Below are positions 7,057 through 14,807 of a stretch of 64,000 bases of DNA, in pieces. Source of the stretch: Vagococcus salmoninarum (GTDB lineage Bacteria > Bacillota > Bacilli > Lactobacillales > Vagococcaceae). Made by a program: the position numbers and the translations under genes. Position 1 is the stretch's first letter. Every line of letters starts with the position of its first letter. Location of the stretch: assembly GCF_003987495.1 (NCBI RefSeq), contig NZ_NGJU01000003.1, forward strand, positions 1 to 64,000, in the 5' to 3' direction. The notes under the pieces were generated by a model, which made no database searches, was not told the DNA's origin, and saw only the letters and a program-made list of their open reading frames with translations.

Positions 7057-8913
7057 TTAACTTCTATTAGGAAAGAAGCCAACTCGTCCTTCTTCTTCTC
7101 CATTAGTAAAAAAGTTTAGTTTTAACCCTTTAATTGTATTAAGCTCTTGTTGCGCTGTTCTGAGATTTTCAATAATAATGATTTGCTCTTCTTTAATTAT
7201 TTCATTCAAATACTTAAAAAAGCTAATTTTAAGTTCATCGGGAACTTTTTCCCCAATATCATTTTTTCGTTTTCCATCGAAACTAAGTAGTGGCGAATCA
7301 AGTACCAGTATTTTAGGATATGGTAAGTCATTCCTTCTGCAATAGAGCATTATCGCTATCGATAATGCGGAATTAATAATCGCCGCATATCCTTTACCAA
7401 AGCTATTCTTAGCTTTTCCATTAATTATCAAGTCATAATTATCCTCAATATCAAAACTGACTTTTGCTGATTCAAATAATTTCCATTTTGTAAGTAGCTC
7501 AGAAACTATTTCACAAATGCTTTCTCTGATTGCCATTGTAAGTCTAGTATTATTTTTTGAAGTAGATACTTTTGAACCATTTTCTTTTTTCTTAAGAAGT
7601 TCTTCTTTTCTTACTGTTTTATCAGCAATCTTATTGTCTATATATTTCCCTTGATTCAACTTATCTCTATCAATTAAACGCTTTTGTAGTCTCTCTAATT
7701 TTTTCTCAATTTCATTTGAACTTAATTCAGATATAGTGTTTTCTAGCAAAAAAATTTGTGCTTGATTCTTGTCTTGTGTTTCTAATAGTAAAGCAGTTTT
7801 CTCTTGAAGTATATTTATAGTAACCTCTAGATCTGACATTTTATTTTCAATATCTTTTTTTTCTATTGAGATAATCTTTAAGAAATCATCTGAAGATTCT
7901 ATTTGCCCTTTTGGTTTACTTTGTATTCCGCATATTGGGCAAATAACATTATCTAATTGATCGAAGTAGTATCTTGTTTCTCCAATAAAATCAATTCTAC
8001 TATAGTCAGATTGATAGTTACTTTGGAGTAATTTGAATTTTTTTTCTAGTTTTAAATAATAATTTAACTCTTCCTTATGTTTCTCTTCCTTGTTACTGAA
8101 CTCTTTTTTTTCTTGCTGAAGTTCTGATAGAAACTCTTTATCTCTTTCAATATCTTCTAATAAAATGTTTATTTCATTAGACACATCTATTTCATTTTCA
8201 AATACTGAGTTACTCACAATCTTTTCATAATCAGATCTATAGGTTTTCAGTTCTTCTTCTAATAAGTTGAGCTCTATCTCTATCGAATTAATATCTATTT
8301 TTGAGCTATCATCTACTGCAGAATGAATGTAATCGCTCCCCGTAACAATAGTTTCAAATGCAGAAACCGAAGCTGTTTTTTGATAACCTCCTGCTGCTTC
8401 TCTAATAATTGATTTTCTATTTACAATAGCAGTCTCACTTAATAAAGTTAAACCCGTATATGACCTAAAAGTAAAATTTTGTTTTTTACCGTCTTTACTT
8501 TTTAAATTTTTTTCATACGTAGCACCAATGTTATTGAGCATCATTTTTGATATATTATTTGGCTTAGTAGTGTGATTTTTACTGAAACTTTTTTTTAATT
8601 CTTTTGATAAATTACTGTATTCTGAATAATAGCAAGCTGTTTTACCGTCATAAAGACTTCTTTCAAGTGTGACATATTTATTAGCCGTTTTAAGTTCCAT
8701 ATAAATAAATTCATAGCCTTTTGCTTCATCAATACTTGGAGGCGTTTCATTCCCACCTAACATAAAATTAATTAAAGAAAAAATATAGCTTTTACCTGTG
8801 TTTGATGCACCATAAATTACATTAACACCTTTTGAAAATTTTATAACCGCATCTTCTAAACCATTTCCTGATACAACTAACTTATTAATTATATAATTAT
8901 CTGTTTTAGCCAT
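7057..8913 (-). CDS. Rad50/SMC-like ATPase of an ABC-three-component (ABC-3C-like) system
   Basis: The 618-residue protein has a Walker A motif GASNTGKS (residues 35-42), a long central coiled coil broken by a zinc-hook-type CPIC (about 325), and a C-terminal half with FGKGYAAIINSALSIAI and a Walker B KILVLDSP (about 534-541). In the hook and coiled-coil plan it resembles Rad50/RecN-type ATPases, but the usual Glu after the Walker B Asp is Ser, as in several conflict-system ABC ATPases. I start it at ATG 8913 (RBS GAGAGGG); a TTG five codons earlier is less likely. It is the last gene of a tight three-gene operon with a middle component and an Mrr-like nuclease. Expected role: DNA- or nucleoprotein-sensing motor that controls the nuclease in antiviral defence. 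Base composition is much richer in A+T than the core genes. Confidence 0.8.
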   Translation of the reverse strand: MAKTDNYIINKLVVSGNGLEDAVIKFSKGVNVIYGASNTGKSYIFSLINFMLGGNETPPSIDEAKGYEFIYMELKTANKYVTLERSLYDGKTACYYSEYSNLSKELKKSFSKNHTTKPNNISKMMLNNIGATYEKNLKSKDGKKQNFTFRSYTGLTLLSETAIVNRKSIIREAAGGYQKTASVSAFETIVTGSDYIHSAVDDSSKIDINSIEIELNLLEEELKTYRSDYEKIVSNSVFENEIDVSNEINILLEDIERDKEFLSELQQEKKEFSNKEEKHKEELNYYLKLEKKFKLLQSNYQSDYSRIDFIGETRYYFDQLDNVICPICGIQSKPKGQIESSDDFLKIISIEKKDIENKMSDLEVTINILQEKTALLLETQDKNQAQIFLLENTISELSSNEIEKKLERLQKRLIDRDKLNQGKYIDNKIADKTVRKEELLKKKENGSKVSTSKNNTRLTMAIRESICEIVSELLTKWKLFESAKVSFDIEDNYDLIINGKAKNSFGKGYAAIINSALSIAIMLYCRRNDLPYPKILVLDSPLLSFDGKRKNDIGEKVPDELKISFFKYLNEIIKEEQIIIIENLRTAQQELNTIKGLKLNFFTNGEEEGRVGFFPNRS

Positions 8914-8924
8914 CTTTAACCCTC

Positions 8925-9398
8925 TCAATCAAACTCTATAAAAGTATGCCATGTTGTTAATTTTTCATTTACAAATTCTTGAAGTTCATTTTTTGTGAAC
9001 TTTGACATCTCATTAACTACTAGTAATGTTTCACGACTTAAAATACTAAAATATTCACTTTCAAAATATGTTAATAATAAATGTGTTAACTGGTTTGCCT
9101 TGTAAGCTATAACATCATTTGAAATATCTACATCAACCAATCCTTTATGGATAAGCATATGAATTGCCTCATTTAAAATATTTTTTTTGGAATATAATTC
9201 TAGACCAAATGATGGGTTACTTGGATGTATATTCGGTCTAATATCAATATCCTCTTTCACTAAATCAGAGTGTAAAGACAAAAAATCATACAGGTTAAGC
9301 TCATCAGATGTTAATGACTTTTTTGAAAATTTTAAAATTAATAATACTCGTACGCCAATCTCAATATCACTATTGTATAGTTCTCTTTTATTTGTCAT
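8925..9398 (-). CDS. ABC-3C-like middle component
   Basis: This 157-residue acidic, helical protein has no catalytic motif. The gene lies between the nuclease and ATPase genes: its ATG follows the upstream TAA with no gap, and the ATPase ATG is 11 bp after its stop. Size and position match the middle components of ABC-three-component systems, which resemble the small winged-helix (kleisin-associated, MukE-like) partners of SMC-type ATPases. Residues 95-125 (LYSKKNILNEAIHMLIHKG, then LVDVDISNDVIAYKAN) look like a winged helix with a beta wing. The assignment rests mainly on context; I cannot name the subfamily. Confidence 0.6.
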   Translation of the reverse strand: MTNKRELYNSDIEIGVRVLLILKFSKKSLTSDELNLYDFLSLHSDLVKEDIDIRPNIHPSNPSFGLELYSKKNILNEAIHMLIHKGLVDVDISNDVIAYKANQLTHLLLTYFESEYFSILSRETLLVVNEMSKFTKNELQEFVNEKLTTWHTFIEFD

Positions 9399-10472
9399 TT
9401 AATCTAACCAACTCACTTTTTCATCATTGACTAAGTCATGACACGCGCCCGACCTGTCATCTACGAATATATCAGGTAAATTTCTTGAATCAATTTGTAT
9501 TGATCTAGCTATCTGTAGTACTTGGTTTACTTTTGCATAATTGCTTATATGATCTGTTTCCAAAACATCAATAATACCTTTATATATTGATGTTCTAAAA
9601 TCCATAAAAACATTATCTCCTATGTACTCATCTCGAATAAACCGTTTAAGTGCAGTAACTGAAAAAAAGGCTTCCCGTTGTCTAACAAAATGGTTATAGT
9701 ATTTCTTATGTTTTTTCAACTCTGAAATTGTTTCAATTTTTTTTGATAAGTCCTGGCTGTATACTTCGAATAACTCAACTACGTAGTTATTATTTTCTTC
9801 ATCCACGTGTGGATCTTCCATTATTAAGCGAGGTCTTTTTTTTATTCCCCCTCCAAAACGAAATTTAAAATAAATGGTTTGACTATGCTGATCAATTATT
9901 GTATTTATCGAAACCTCTTTAATAATTGAAAAATCAAATTTTTCAACATGTTTTAATAGTTCGCCCTCTAATATGTGAACTTTATCACTGTTAATTTTAG
10001 TTTCACAGTGTTTTTTCCAATTGCTTATTAATTGTCGTTTTAAACCCTTTGGGTCATTTATTAAATCAGATAATTTTGTACCTATTCCCTTACTCGTTAC
10101 TATATAATAGTTTTCAGGTACTCCATAATGCTTTTCATAAGTATAAACACATAACTTTCCTAATTCAGTCCAATACTGCGTAGGGGTTAATTTATTGTCA
10201 TAATGTTTACACTGATAGATATCTATTTTACCATTTTTTAAATATCCTACAACGTCTCGCCCTTTATCTCCAGCACCACCATATAATTTAACCATACTAT
10301 ATATTGGCTTCAAATAGCCATAAGCCCATTCTGATACAAATTTTTCAAAATCATCTGGACTCATAAGGCTAATTCTATCAATTGGAGTTACTGGTATCCC
10401 CATGTTTAAATCATAGATTAGTGGAATTTCAGGTTCTTCTATGTCTACTTTCTTAATATTTCCCAACAACAA
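9399..10472 (-). CDS. ABC-3C-like effector with N-terminal Mrr-like nuclease domain
   Basis: The 357-residue protein begins with a PD-(D/E)XK nuclease domain: an acidic helix (DDFEKFVSEWAYGYL, about 40-54), GAGDKGRDVVGYL with Asp73, and KIDIYQCKHY with the QxK lysine at about 89. This is the Mrr-like arrangement used to cut DNA. The rest (about 190-357) has no catalytic motif that I recognise and is the likely C-terminal domain that docks on the ATPase complex. The start is TTG at 10472 behind AGGA with a 7-nt gap; no ATG is available before residue 24. It is the first gene of the operon, with an extended -10 promoter just upstream. Predicted role: the DNA-damaging effector of the system. Confidence 0.72.
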   Translation of the reverse strand: MLLGNIKKVDIEEPEIPLIYDLNMGIPVTPIDRISLMSPDDFEKFVSEWAYGYLKPIYSMVKLYGGAGDKGRDVVGYLKNGKIDIYQCKHYDNKLTPTQYWTELGKLCVYTYEKHYGVPENYYIVTSKGIGTKLSDLINDPKGLKRQLISNWKKHCETKINSDKVHILEGELLKHVEKFDFSIIKEVSINTIIDQHSQTIYFKFRFGGGIKKRPRLIMEDPHVDEENNNYVVELFEVYSQDLSKKIETISELKKHKKYYNHFVRQREAFFSVTALKRFIRDEYIGDNVFMDFRTSIYKGIIDVLETDHISNYAKVNQVLQIARSIQIDSRNLPDIFVDDRSGACHDLVNDEKVSWLD

Positions 10473-10509
10473 TCACCTATCCTAGAAAACGTTTTTTAAT
10501 ATTATATTC

Positions 10510-10515
10510 ATTATA
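10510..10515 (-). promoter_or_regulatory. Extended -10 promoter of the ABC-3C-like operon
   Basis: TGGTATAAT on the minus strand (TATAAT at 10510-10515) lies about 38 bp before the TTG start. No good -35 is present, as expected for an extended -10 promoter. The SIR2-HerA operon has the same TGGTATAAT element. Confidence 0.65.
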
Positions 10516-10599
10516 CCAATAATAAATTAATTAAGCTGACTTTTATCCATCTTTTTGTATAACTTCAATATATATTTTCAAAAAACAACTCTTTTTATC

Positions 10600-10753
10600 T
10601 TGTCTTACCACCATTTTCTTGCTATACTACAAGTGAAAAGAGAGCCTAGCTTTCGCCAGACTCCCTTTGTGTAGAACCGTGTAAGACGGTGACTTTTTTA
10701 GATTAAAAAAATAACCGCTAACTGGGTAAAGTTAATGCGCGGTTATTTTTTTT
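10600..10753 (+). ncRNA. Putative type I antitoxin RNA convergent with Hol-Tox
   Basis: A near-consensus plus-strand promoter (TTGTCT at 10600-10605, 17-bp spacer, TATACT at 10623-10628 with an upstream TG) should start a transcript near 10635. It has no reading frame of note. It folds into an imperfect hairpin (GAGAGCCTAGC with GCCAGACTCCC around TTTC) and a second one at ACCGTGTAAGACGGT, then ends at a bidirectional terminator with arms AATAACCGC/GCGGTTATT (about 10710-10749). The RNA runs into the 3' end of the minus-strand toxin transcript, so the two RNAs share the terminator and can pair. This is the layout of Fst/par and TxpA-type loci. Confidence 0.75.
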
Positions 10754-10847
10754 CGTCATTTTTTAGCAATTTAACCATTAAAGTAATTAAAGCAATGGTA
10801 AACATACCAAAGCCTAATATCACTTTAATTGTCTCATATGCAGACAA
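10743..10847 (-). CDS. Hol-Tox family small membrane toxin (type I toxin-antitoxin)
   Basis: The 34-residue peptide, MSAYETIKVILGFGMFTIAL then ITLMVKLLKNDEKK, has one membrane helix and the GFGMF core typical of the putative holin-like toxin (Hol_Tox) family of Lactobacillales. As given it starts at TTG 10847 behind AAGGA. A better RBS (GGGAGGTGG) serves an ATG at 10888, but that frame runs 22 codons and stops at 10820; it would join the toxin frame only through a -1 slip at a run of five T. So the toxin is made from the internal TTG, by frameshifting, or the locus has suffered a 1-nt change. The antisense RNA described at 10600-10753 is the likely antitoxin. Confidence 0.7.
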   Translation of the reverse strand: MSAYETIKVILGFGMFTIALITLMVKLLKNDEKK

Positions 10848-11067
10848 AAAGGCATTTCCTTTCTGAAGAGTACAGCACTTACTTTCATAAGCACCACCTC
10901 CCTTCCGAGATAGCCACCGTCATAACTTTTCTACGTTTTTAACATACCATATTTGAAAGGTTTTTCCTAGAATTTACTGTCCTTTCAACCTGTTTATATA
11001 TTAAGTAATAAAAAAATAAAAGCTTATCCTTTTTCTGCGTACTTTAGTAATGAAGAGCTAATTGAGA
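10848..11067. other. Toxin leader and AT-rich spacer
   Basis: This stretch holds the toxin RBS and the short ATG frame (10820-10888). A likely minus-strand -10 lies near 10940 (TATGTT). An inverted repeat TTGAAAGG (10953-10960)/CCTTTCAA (10981-10988) could fold the toxin leader or bind a protein. No further gene is seen. Confidence 0.4.
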
Positions 11068-11398
11068 GCCACGTAACTAATTTGCAAACACAAAACATAC
11101 CTAAGTTGTGTTACGCGGCCCTTTTAGTTCTTTTTGTTGGGTCAATGGTAAATCTCTGACCGAAGGAACTGAGGGAATTTAAGGAATTGACGCATTTTTT
11201 AGCCTTATGCTGATTGGCTCTCAACCCCTGGTGTTGAGATGCCCCCTGGCGAAGGCTTTTTTGCTGTTCCTTTTTGGAAAAAGGAACGGTCTTTTCTTTT
11301 CTGAAATGTCTGAGTTTTAAGAAGCTGGCACAGCTTGCTAAAACTCAGGCATGTAAGACCTGTTTACGTGGGGCTGATGGCTAAACTTTCATGGCTGA

Positions 11399-11435
11399 TT
11401 TTTTCTAGAAGTTATGTCATAACTTCTAGAAAAAA
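11399..11435. repeat. Perfect 37-bp palindrome
   Basis: Arms of 18 bp (TTTTTTCTAGAAGTTATG and its complement) flank a single central T. It touches the next, 19-bp-arm inverted repeat without a gap. Long perfect palindromes can extrude as cruciforms or fold when single-stranded. Confidence 0.9.
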
Positions 11436-11537
11436 TTGTCCCCCTTCCCCCCTCAAGCGCCCCATGACAATACTACATATTGAGCAGGGGGATGGGGGGA
11501 GTTCGGGGGTTTGGGGGCGAGGGGGGAAGGGGGACAA
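11436..11537. repeat. 19-bp inverted repeat enclosing a six-run G tract
   Basis: The arms TTGTCCCCCTTCCCCCCTC (11436-11454) and its exact complement (11519-11537) are separated by 64 bp. On the plus strand six G runs of 5-6 bases lie at 11487-11491, 11494-11499, 11505-11509, 11513-11517, 11521-11526 and 11529-11533, with 2-5-nt loops. That satisfies a G-quadruplex pattern several times over. The loop holds a small hairpin CAATA-CTACA-TATTG (11468-11482). Confidence 0.9.
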
Positions 11538-11693
11538 CAGAGCCGGAAGTTTAGCTAATCAGCTACTATCTGTCTGCTTTTTGGCGGCTGCTTTCGGTGA
11601 CAAGTCCTTGGGCATTTACAAGGACAGGCCCTTAGGCAAGAGGCTTAAAGTGATCGGTGTTCAGCCGAGTGCTTTAAAGCTCTTGCCGTTTAT

Positions 11694-11733
11694 GATAAAA
11701 AGCCCGAAACGTCAGTTGACGGTTGGGGCTTTC
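11694..11733 (-). terminator. Terminator of the SIR2-herA operon
   Basis: On the minus strand AAAGCCCC and GGGCTTTTTAT flank an inner CGTCA/TGACG stem; the hairpin begins 7 bp after the herA stop codon. The inner pairing is perfect. Confidence 0.75.
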
Positions 11734-11739
11734 AATTAT

Positions 11740-13587
11740 TTAATTTTCTATATACCATTTTTCTGAAATCTTAGCACTATTGCCATCTGTATTTGGTTTT
11801 GCTTCAGCAAAACTTGTCAACATTGGTATTCTAATTGCAGAACCAAAAACTAATGCATTCCCCGTTTGTAAAAAAGTTAGTCTATCGATAGTTTCTCTAT
11901 CAATATAAGGAACCATTCTAGATATATAAGCCAAGTCATCTGGATTTTGGATCCTGTGAACTATAAAATTACTACATTGTGAAACCACCGTTTTGGATAG
12001 ATCACTCGGTCTTTGGGTAGATACACACAATAGAAACCCAAACTTTCTTCCTTCTTTTGAAATCCGTTGAAAGATATCAAAATCGTATGTTGCTGATCCA
12101 ATACTGGTTTCTTTGATGTATCTATGCGCCTCTTCAATAAACAAATTAATTGGGCTATCTGCCTTTACTGCATGATTCTTTTGATAGTCAAGAATGATTT
12201 TAGATAGCACTCTTACTAACACTTCTGAAGTTGAATCATCGAGAGAACTAATATCTATATTAATCAGGTTATATTTTTTTATTATATCTACAAAAAATTC
12301 TTCTTTACTAGGATATTCTGTTTTACAAAAAATATTGCTAAAGGATGATTCTACTAGACTTTGCATTCTTGATACTAATGGGGCTGTATACTCTTGCACA
12401 CGCTGACTATTCATACTTCCCTCGTATAAAACCGCAAATTTCATAGCATCTAAAAATTCTGATGTTGAAAAACGAATCTCTTCTTCATATTTTATCTCTT
12501 CAATTAACTGTGTATCTAGATACTCCTTCATAAACGCAATAACGTCCTTGATACTTGTAATTTGTCCATAATTTACAACAATACAATCTGCAATAGTTTC
12601 TTTTGCATTAATCTTCACCTCTAAATTTATCTCATCAGTTCCAAAATTAAGCAATAAGGTACTAATTTTATCTGATGTGGACGGCGAAGATTCAGAGCTA
12701 GTTAATAAACCAATAACAGTAGATGCTAACATATGATTTCTAAGCTTTAACGAATCATCTTTTTGTGAATATAACACTTTAACTATTTCCATTGATTTTC
12801 TTAAAATTGGAATTTGAGTTTTCTCAGATGCATTTAATAAAATTGCCCAATCGTCAACTGATAATAACCACACTGGAATTTCAAATTTTTCCCCTCCCGA
12901 TAATGGTTTAACAAAAGAGCAAGCTATATCATTATTAATATTTTTCACTTCTGAAAAAGCTTGTTCATATTCTCCATTAGAATCAATTAGTATTATTCTG
13001 GCACCACTAGCAGAGTAGCCCTTTTTCAAAAATACATTCTGAATCATACGGGCAATTGAATTAGATTTACCCGCACCTGTATTTCCAAATATTGCGGAAT
13101 GATGACCAAAAAATTGATCTACATCCACTTTGACATCATATTCTGAAAATAAAACTGATGTTCCTAATGAAAATGATGTTAATCTTGTGTTGCTTCCATC
13201 GACTATGACTTCTGAATCCTTTACAGCAAGCATAATATCCAATTCATCATTAGTTACAATATGGACCTCCGAATAAAGTAGAGGCATTTTTGAAACGCCA
13301 AAGTAAAAATTCTCATCAACAATTTCACCTACTAATTTTAAAGAAATCATACGACTAGAATTAGGTTTTGCGAGTGGCGCACTACTAACGTGCTGCGAAC
13401 TTTCAGCAGACAATACTTCAGCAATTAACGTTCTACCAATTTCATATATAGATACGTATGTACCAATTTCACCAACAAATCTCGTACCATCAAATGTATT
13501 AATATGATTGTCAATCCCATTGTATATCTCGCCCAATATTATCGAGTTTTTTATTAAGATTAGTCTACCAATTGCACGATCACTCAT
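11740..13587 (-). CDS. HerA-type ATPase of a SIR2-HerA defence system
   Basis: The 615-residue protein is a HerA/FtsK-superfamily hexameric ATPase. It has an N-terminal HAS-barrel-like region (about 1-60, DRAIGRLILI...GEIGTYVSIY), a Walker A GNTGAGKS (168-175), a Walker B NLFIEEAHRY (about 480), the sensor segment STQRPSDLSKTV and the C-terminal CSNFIVHRIQNPDDLAYIS typical of the family. HerA motors move along DNA or assemble nucleases; with SIR2 partners they form a known antiphage system that depletes NAD or cuts nucleic acid. I start it at ATG 13587 (RBS GGAGGAGAAGAGG), which overlaps the SIR2 stop by 8 bp, so translation is coupled. The gene is A+T-rich compared with the core. Confidence 0.88.
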   Translation of the reverse strand: MSDRAIGRLILIKNSIILGEIYNGIDNHINTFDGTRFVGEIGTYVSIYEIGRTLIAEVLSAESSQHVSSAPLAKPNSSRMISLKLVGEIVDENFYFGVSKMPLLYSEVHIVTNDELDIMLAVKDSEVIVDGSNTRLTSFSLGTSVLFSEYDVKVDVDQFFGHHSAIFGNTGAGKSNSIARMIQNVFLKKGYSASGARIILIDSNGEYEQAFSEVKNINNDIACSFVKPLSGGEKFEIPVWLLSVDDWAILLNASEKTQIPILRKSMEIVKVLYSQKDDSLKLRNHMLASTVIGLLTSSESSPSTSDKISTLLLNFGTDEINLEVKINAKETIADCIVVNYGQITSIKDVIAFMKEYLDTQLIEEIKYEEEIRFSTSEFLDAMKFAVLYEGSMNSQRVQEYTAPLVSRMQSLVESSFSNIFCKTEYPSKEEFFVDIIKKYNLINIDISSLDDSTSEVLVRVLSKIILDYQKNHAVKADSPINLFIEEAHRYIKETSIGSATYDFDIFQRISKEGRKFGFLLCVSTQRPSDLSKTVVSQCSNFIVHRIQNPDDLAYISRMVPYIDRETIDRLTFLQTGNALVFGSAIRIPMLTSFAEAKPNTDGNSAKISEKWYIEN

Positions 13588-14776
13588 CCTCTTCTCCTCC
13601 ATTTGATTTAATATTATCAAATAGTTTGCTCAACTTCTCAGTCATTTCCTGCTTATCACTTTCTTCACCAGGGATTAATGGCATTAATTTCTCAACAAAA
13701 TTATTGAAATAGTGAATTTTATCGTCAGAGTTAATTATTGTAATTCTACTATCATTCATTTCTTTAATTTTCCCAATATTCGTATTAAATAATTCACCAT
13801 TTTCATTGTACTCCGTTTCGCCTAGTATAATCAGTCTAAAAGATGGTATGGATAGGTTATTAAGTATTATTCTGTTGATATGGTCGTCACCAAAACTATA
13901 CCCCAATGTTACCAAGACGCTATTCTTGCGCTTAAGATTATCTTGAAAAGACCGCATTAAATCAGTATACGGAACCATTAATGTGCTTCTGTCTTTCAAC
14001 GGCGTAGGGTAAATCATTACTCGCTCATGTGTTGTCATCTCTTCATTTTTAATTGGAACTTCGGTTATTGTGTCATTGTTTTTTCTCCACGATATTGATC
14101 CGTGTATTTTATATAAATTATAGAAATGATCAGCACGATTCCAGACGTCTTTATTTAAATTCATATTGTCTACATACATATACTGGTAAATATTTGGGTT
14201 GAAAGTTCTTGTATATGACCCGGTAAAGCCATTATTGTAAATAAAACTTAATTCATCTAAAGCTTTTTCATTATACATGTCATAGTTAGTTGTCACTATA
14301 TTAATAGGGGTTTTACGATTGGTCGAAATAGTTTTCAAATAAAATGATTTATATACATTTTTTAGTTCATCACAATTCATGCCACTTAATATTTTTTTTA
14401 TAATAAAAGCTTTTACAATTTCAATTTTTTCATCAATTTCTTTTTCCACTTCACTAATTAAATTGACTTGCTTGACAGAATTCATAAAATCCATTAGCTC
14501 TTCTAAATTTTTATTGACTTTATCCTCAATTTTTGTGCCTAATATTGTAAAATTGGGGTTTTCTTCTATAAAATCACTAAAAAGGCCTGCCATAGTTGAA
14601 ATGGCTGTCTCTTCACCGTTCTTATAATAGCTAGAACAGCCAGCTCCCATAAGAACTGACAAGTTTTCCATTTGTAATGCCTGAGAGATAACCTTTTTAC
14701 CATCTTGAACAGATTTATCTAATTTAACTGCTCCTTGGTAAAAATTTATTTTATCTGTGCTTTGCTCGTTTGCCAT
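13580..14776 (-). CDS. SIR2-domain effector of a SIR2-HerA defence system
   Basis: The 398-residue protein has a SIR2-like Rossmann fold with the NAD-binding LMGAGCSS (42-49), VTTNYD (about 158), the catalytic-type histidine in YKIHGSISW (about 225) and LGYSFGDDHINRII (about 290). These are the key residues of defence-type SIR2 proteins, which break down NAD or act as nucleases when a phage is sensed. ATG 14776 is preferred (RBS GGG, 8-nt gap); a GTG three codons upstream is possible. The gene is the first of the pair and overlaps herA, and has an extended -10 promoter. SIR2-HerA is an established two-gene antiviral system; this looks complete. Confidence 0.88.
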   Translation of the reverse strand: MANEQSTDKINFYQGAVKLDKSVQDGKKVISQALQMENLSVLMGAGCSSYYKNGEETAISTMAGLFSDFIEENPNFTILGTKIEDKVNKNLEELMDFMNSVKQVNLISEVEKEIDEKIEIVKAFIIKKILSGMNCDELKNVYKSFYLKTISTNRKTPINIVTTNYDMYNEKALDELSFIYNNGFTGSYTRTFNPNIYQYMYVDNMNLNKDVWNRADHFYNLYKIHGSISWRKNNDTITEVPIKNEEMTTHERVMIYPTPLKDRSTLMVPYTDLMRSFQDNLKRKNSVLVTLGYSFGDDHINRIILNNLSIPSFRLIILGETEYNENGELFNTNIGKIKEMNDSRITIINSDDKIHYFNNFVEKLMPLIPGEESDKQEMTEKLSKLFDNIKSNGGEEDE

Positions 14777-14807
14777 CCTTATCACCCTTTTCTAAAAATA
14801 TGCCTTA

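Larger units (their letters stand above)
11068..11690. other. Array of consecutive hairpins, no credible gene (possible origin or structured RNA)
   Basis: At least eight inverted repeats follow each other. They are: GCCACGT/ACGCGGC with inner AACACAA/TTGTGTT (11068-11119); AGCCTT/AAGGCT plus T6 with an inner stem (11201-11262); GTTCCTTTTT/AAAAAGGAAC (11266-11287); CTGAGTTTTA/TAAAACTCAG with inner AAGCTG/CAGCTT (11310-11348); a 37-bp palindrome (11399-11435); 19-bp arms flanking a G-run tract (11436-11537); GTCCTTG/CAAGGAC (11604-11625); and a 53-nt bulged stem GGCAAGAG/CTCTTGCC (11635-11687). The longest open frame crosses all of these and is low-complexity. G+C is well above the neighbouring defence genes. 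Such density of stems is typical of single-strand or double-strand origins and transfer origins, or of structured RNA; I recognise none of the known ones. Confidence 0.7.

Noticed and set aside
10820-10888. 22-residue ATG frame as the actual toxin
   Set aside because: It has the best RBS but no membrane helix or Hol-Tox motif. It is more likely the lead-in to the toxin frame, either through frameshifting or as a mutated start.
11335-11766. 143-residue plus-strand open reading frame across the hairpin tract
   Set aside because: No convincing RBS, low-complexity Gly/Arg/Pro stretch caused by the G runs, and the frame crosses several perfect inverted repeats and the herA terminator. It is better explained as chance openness in G+C-rich DNA.
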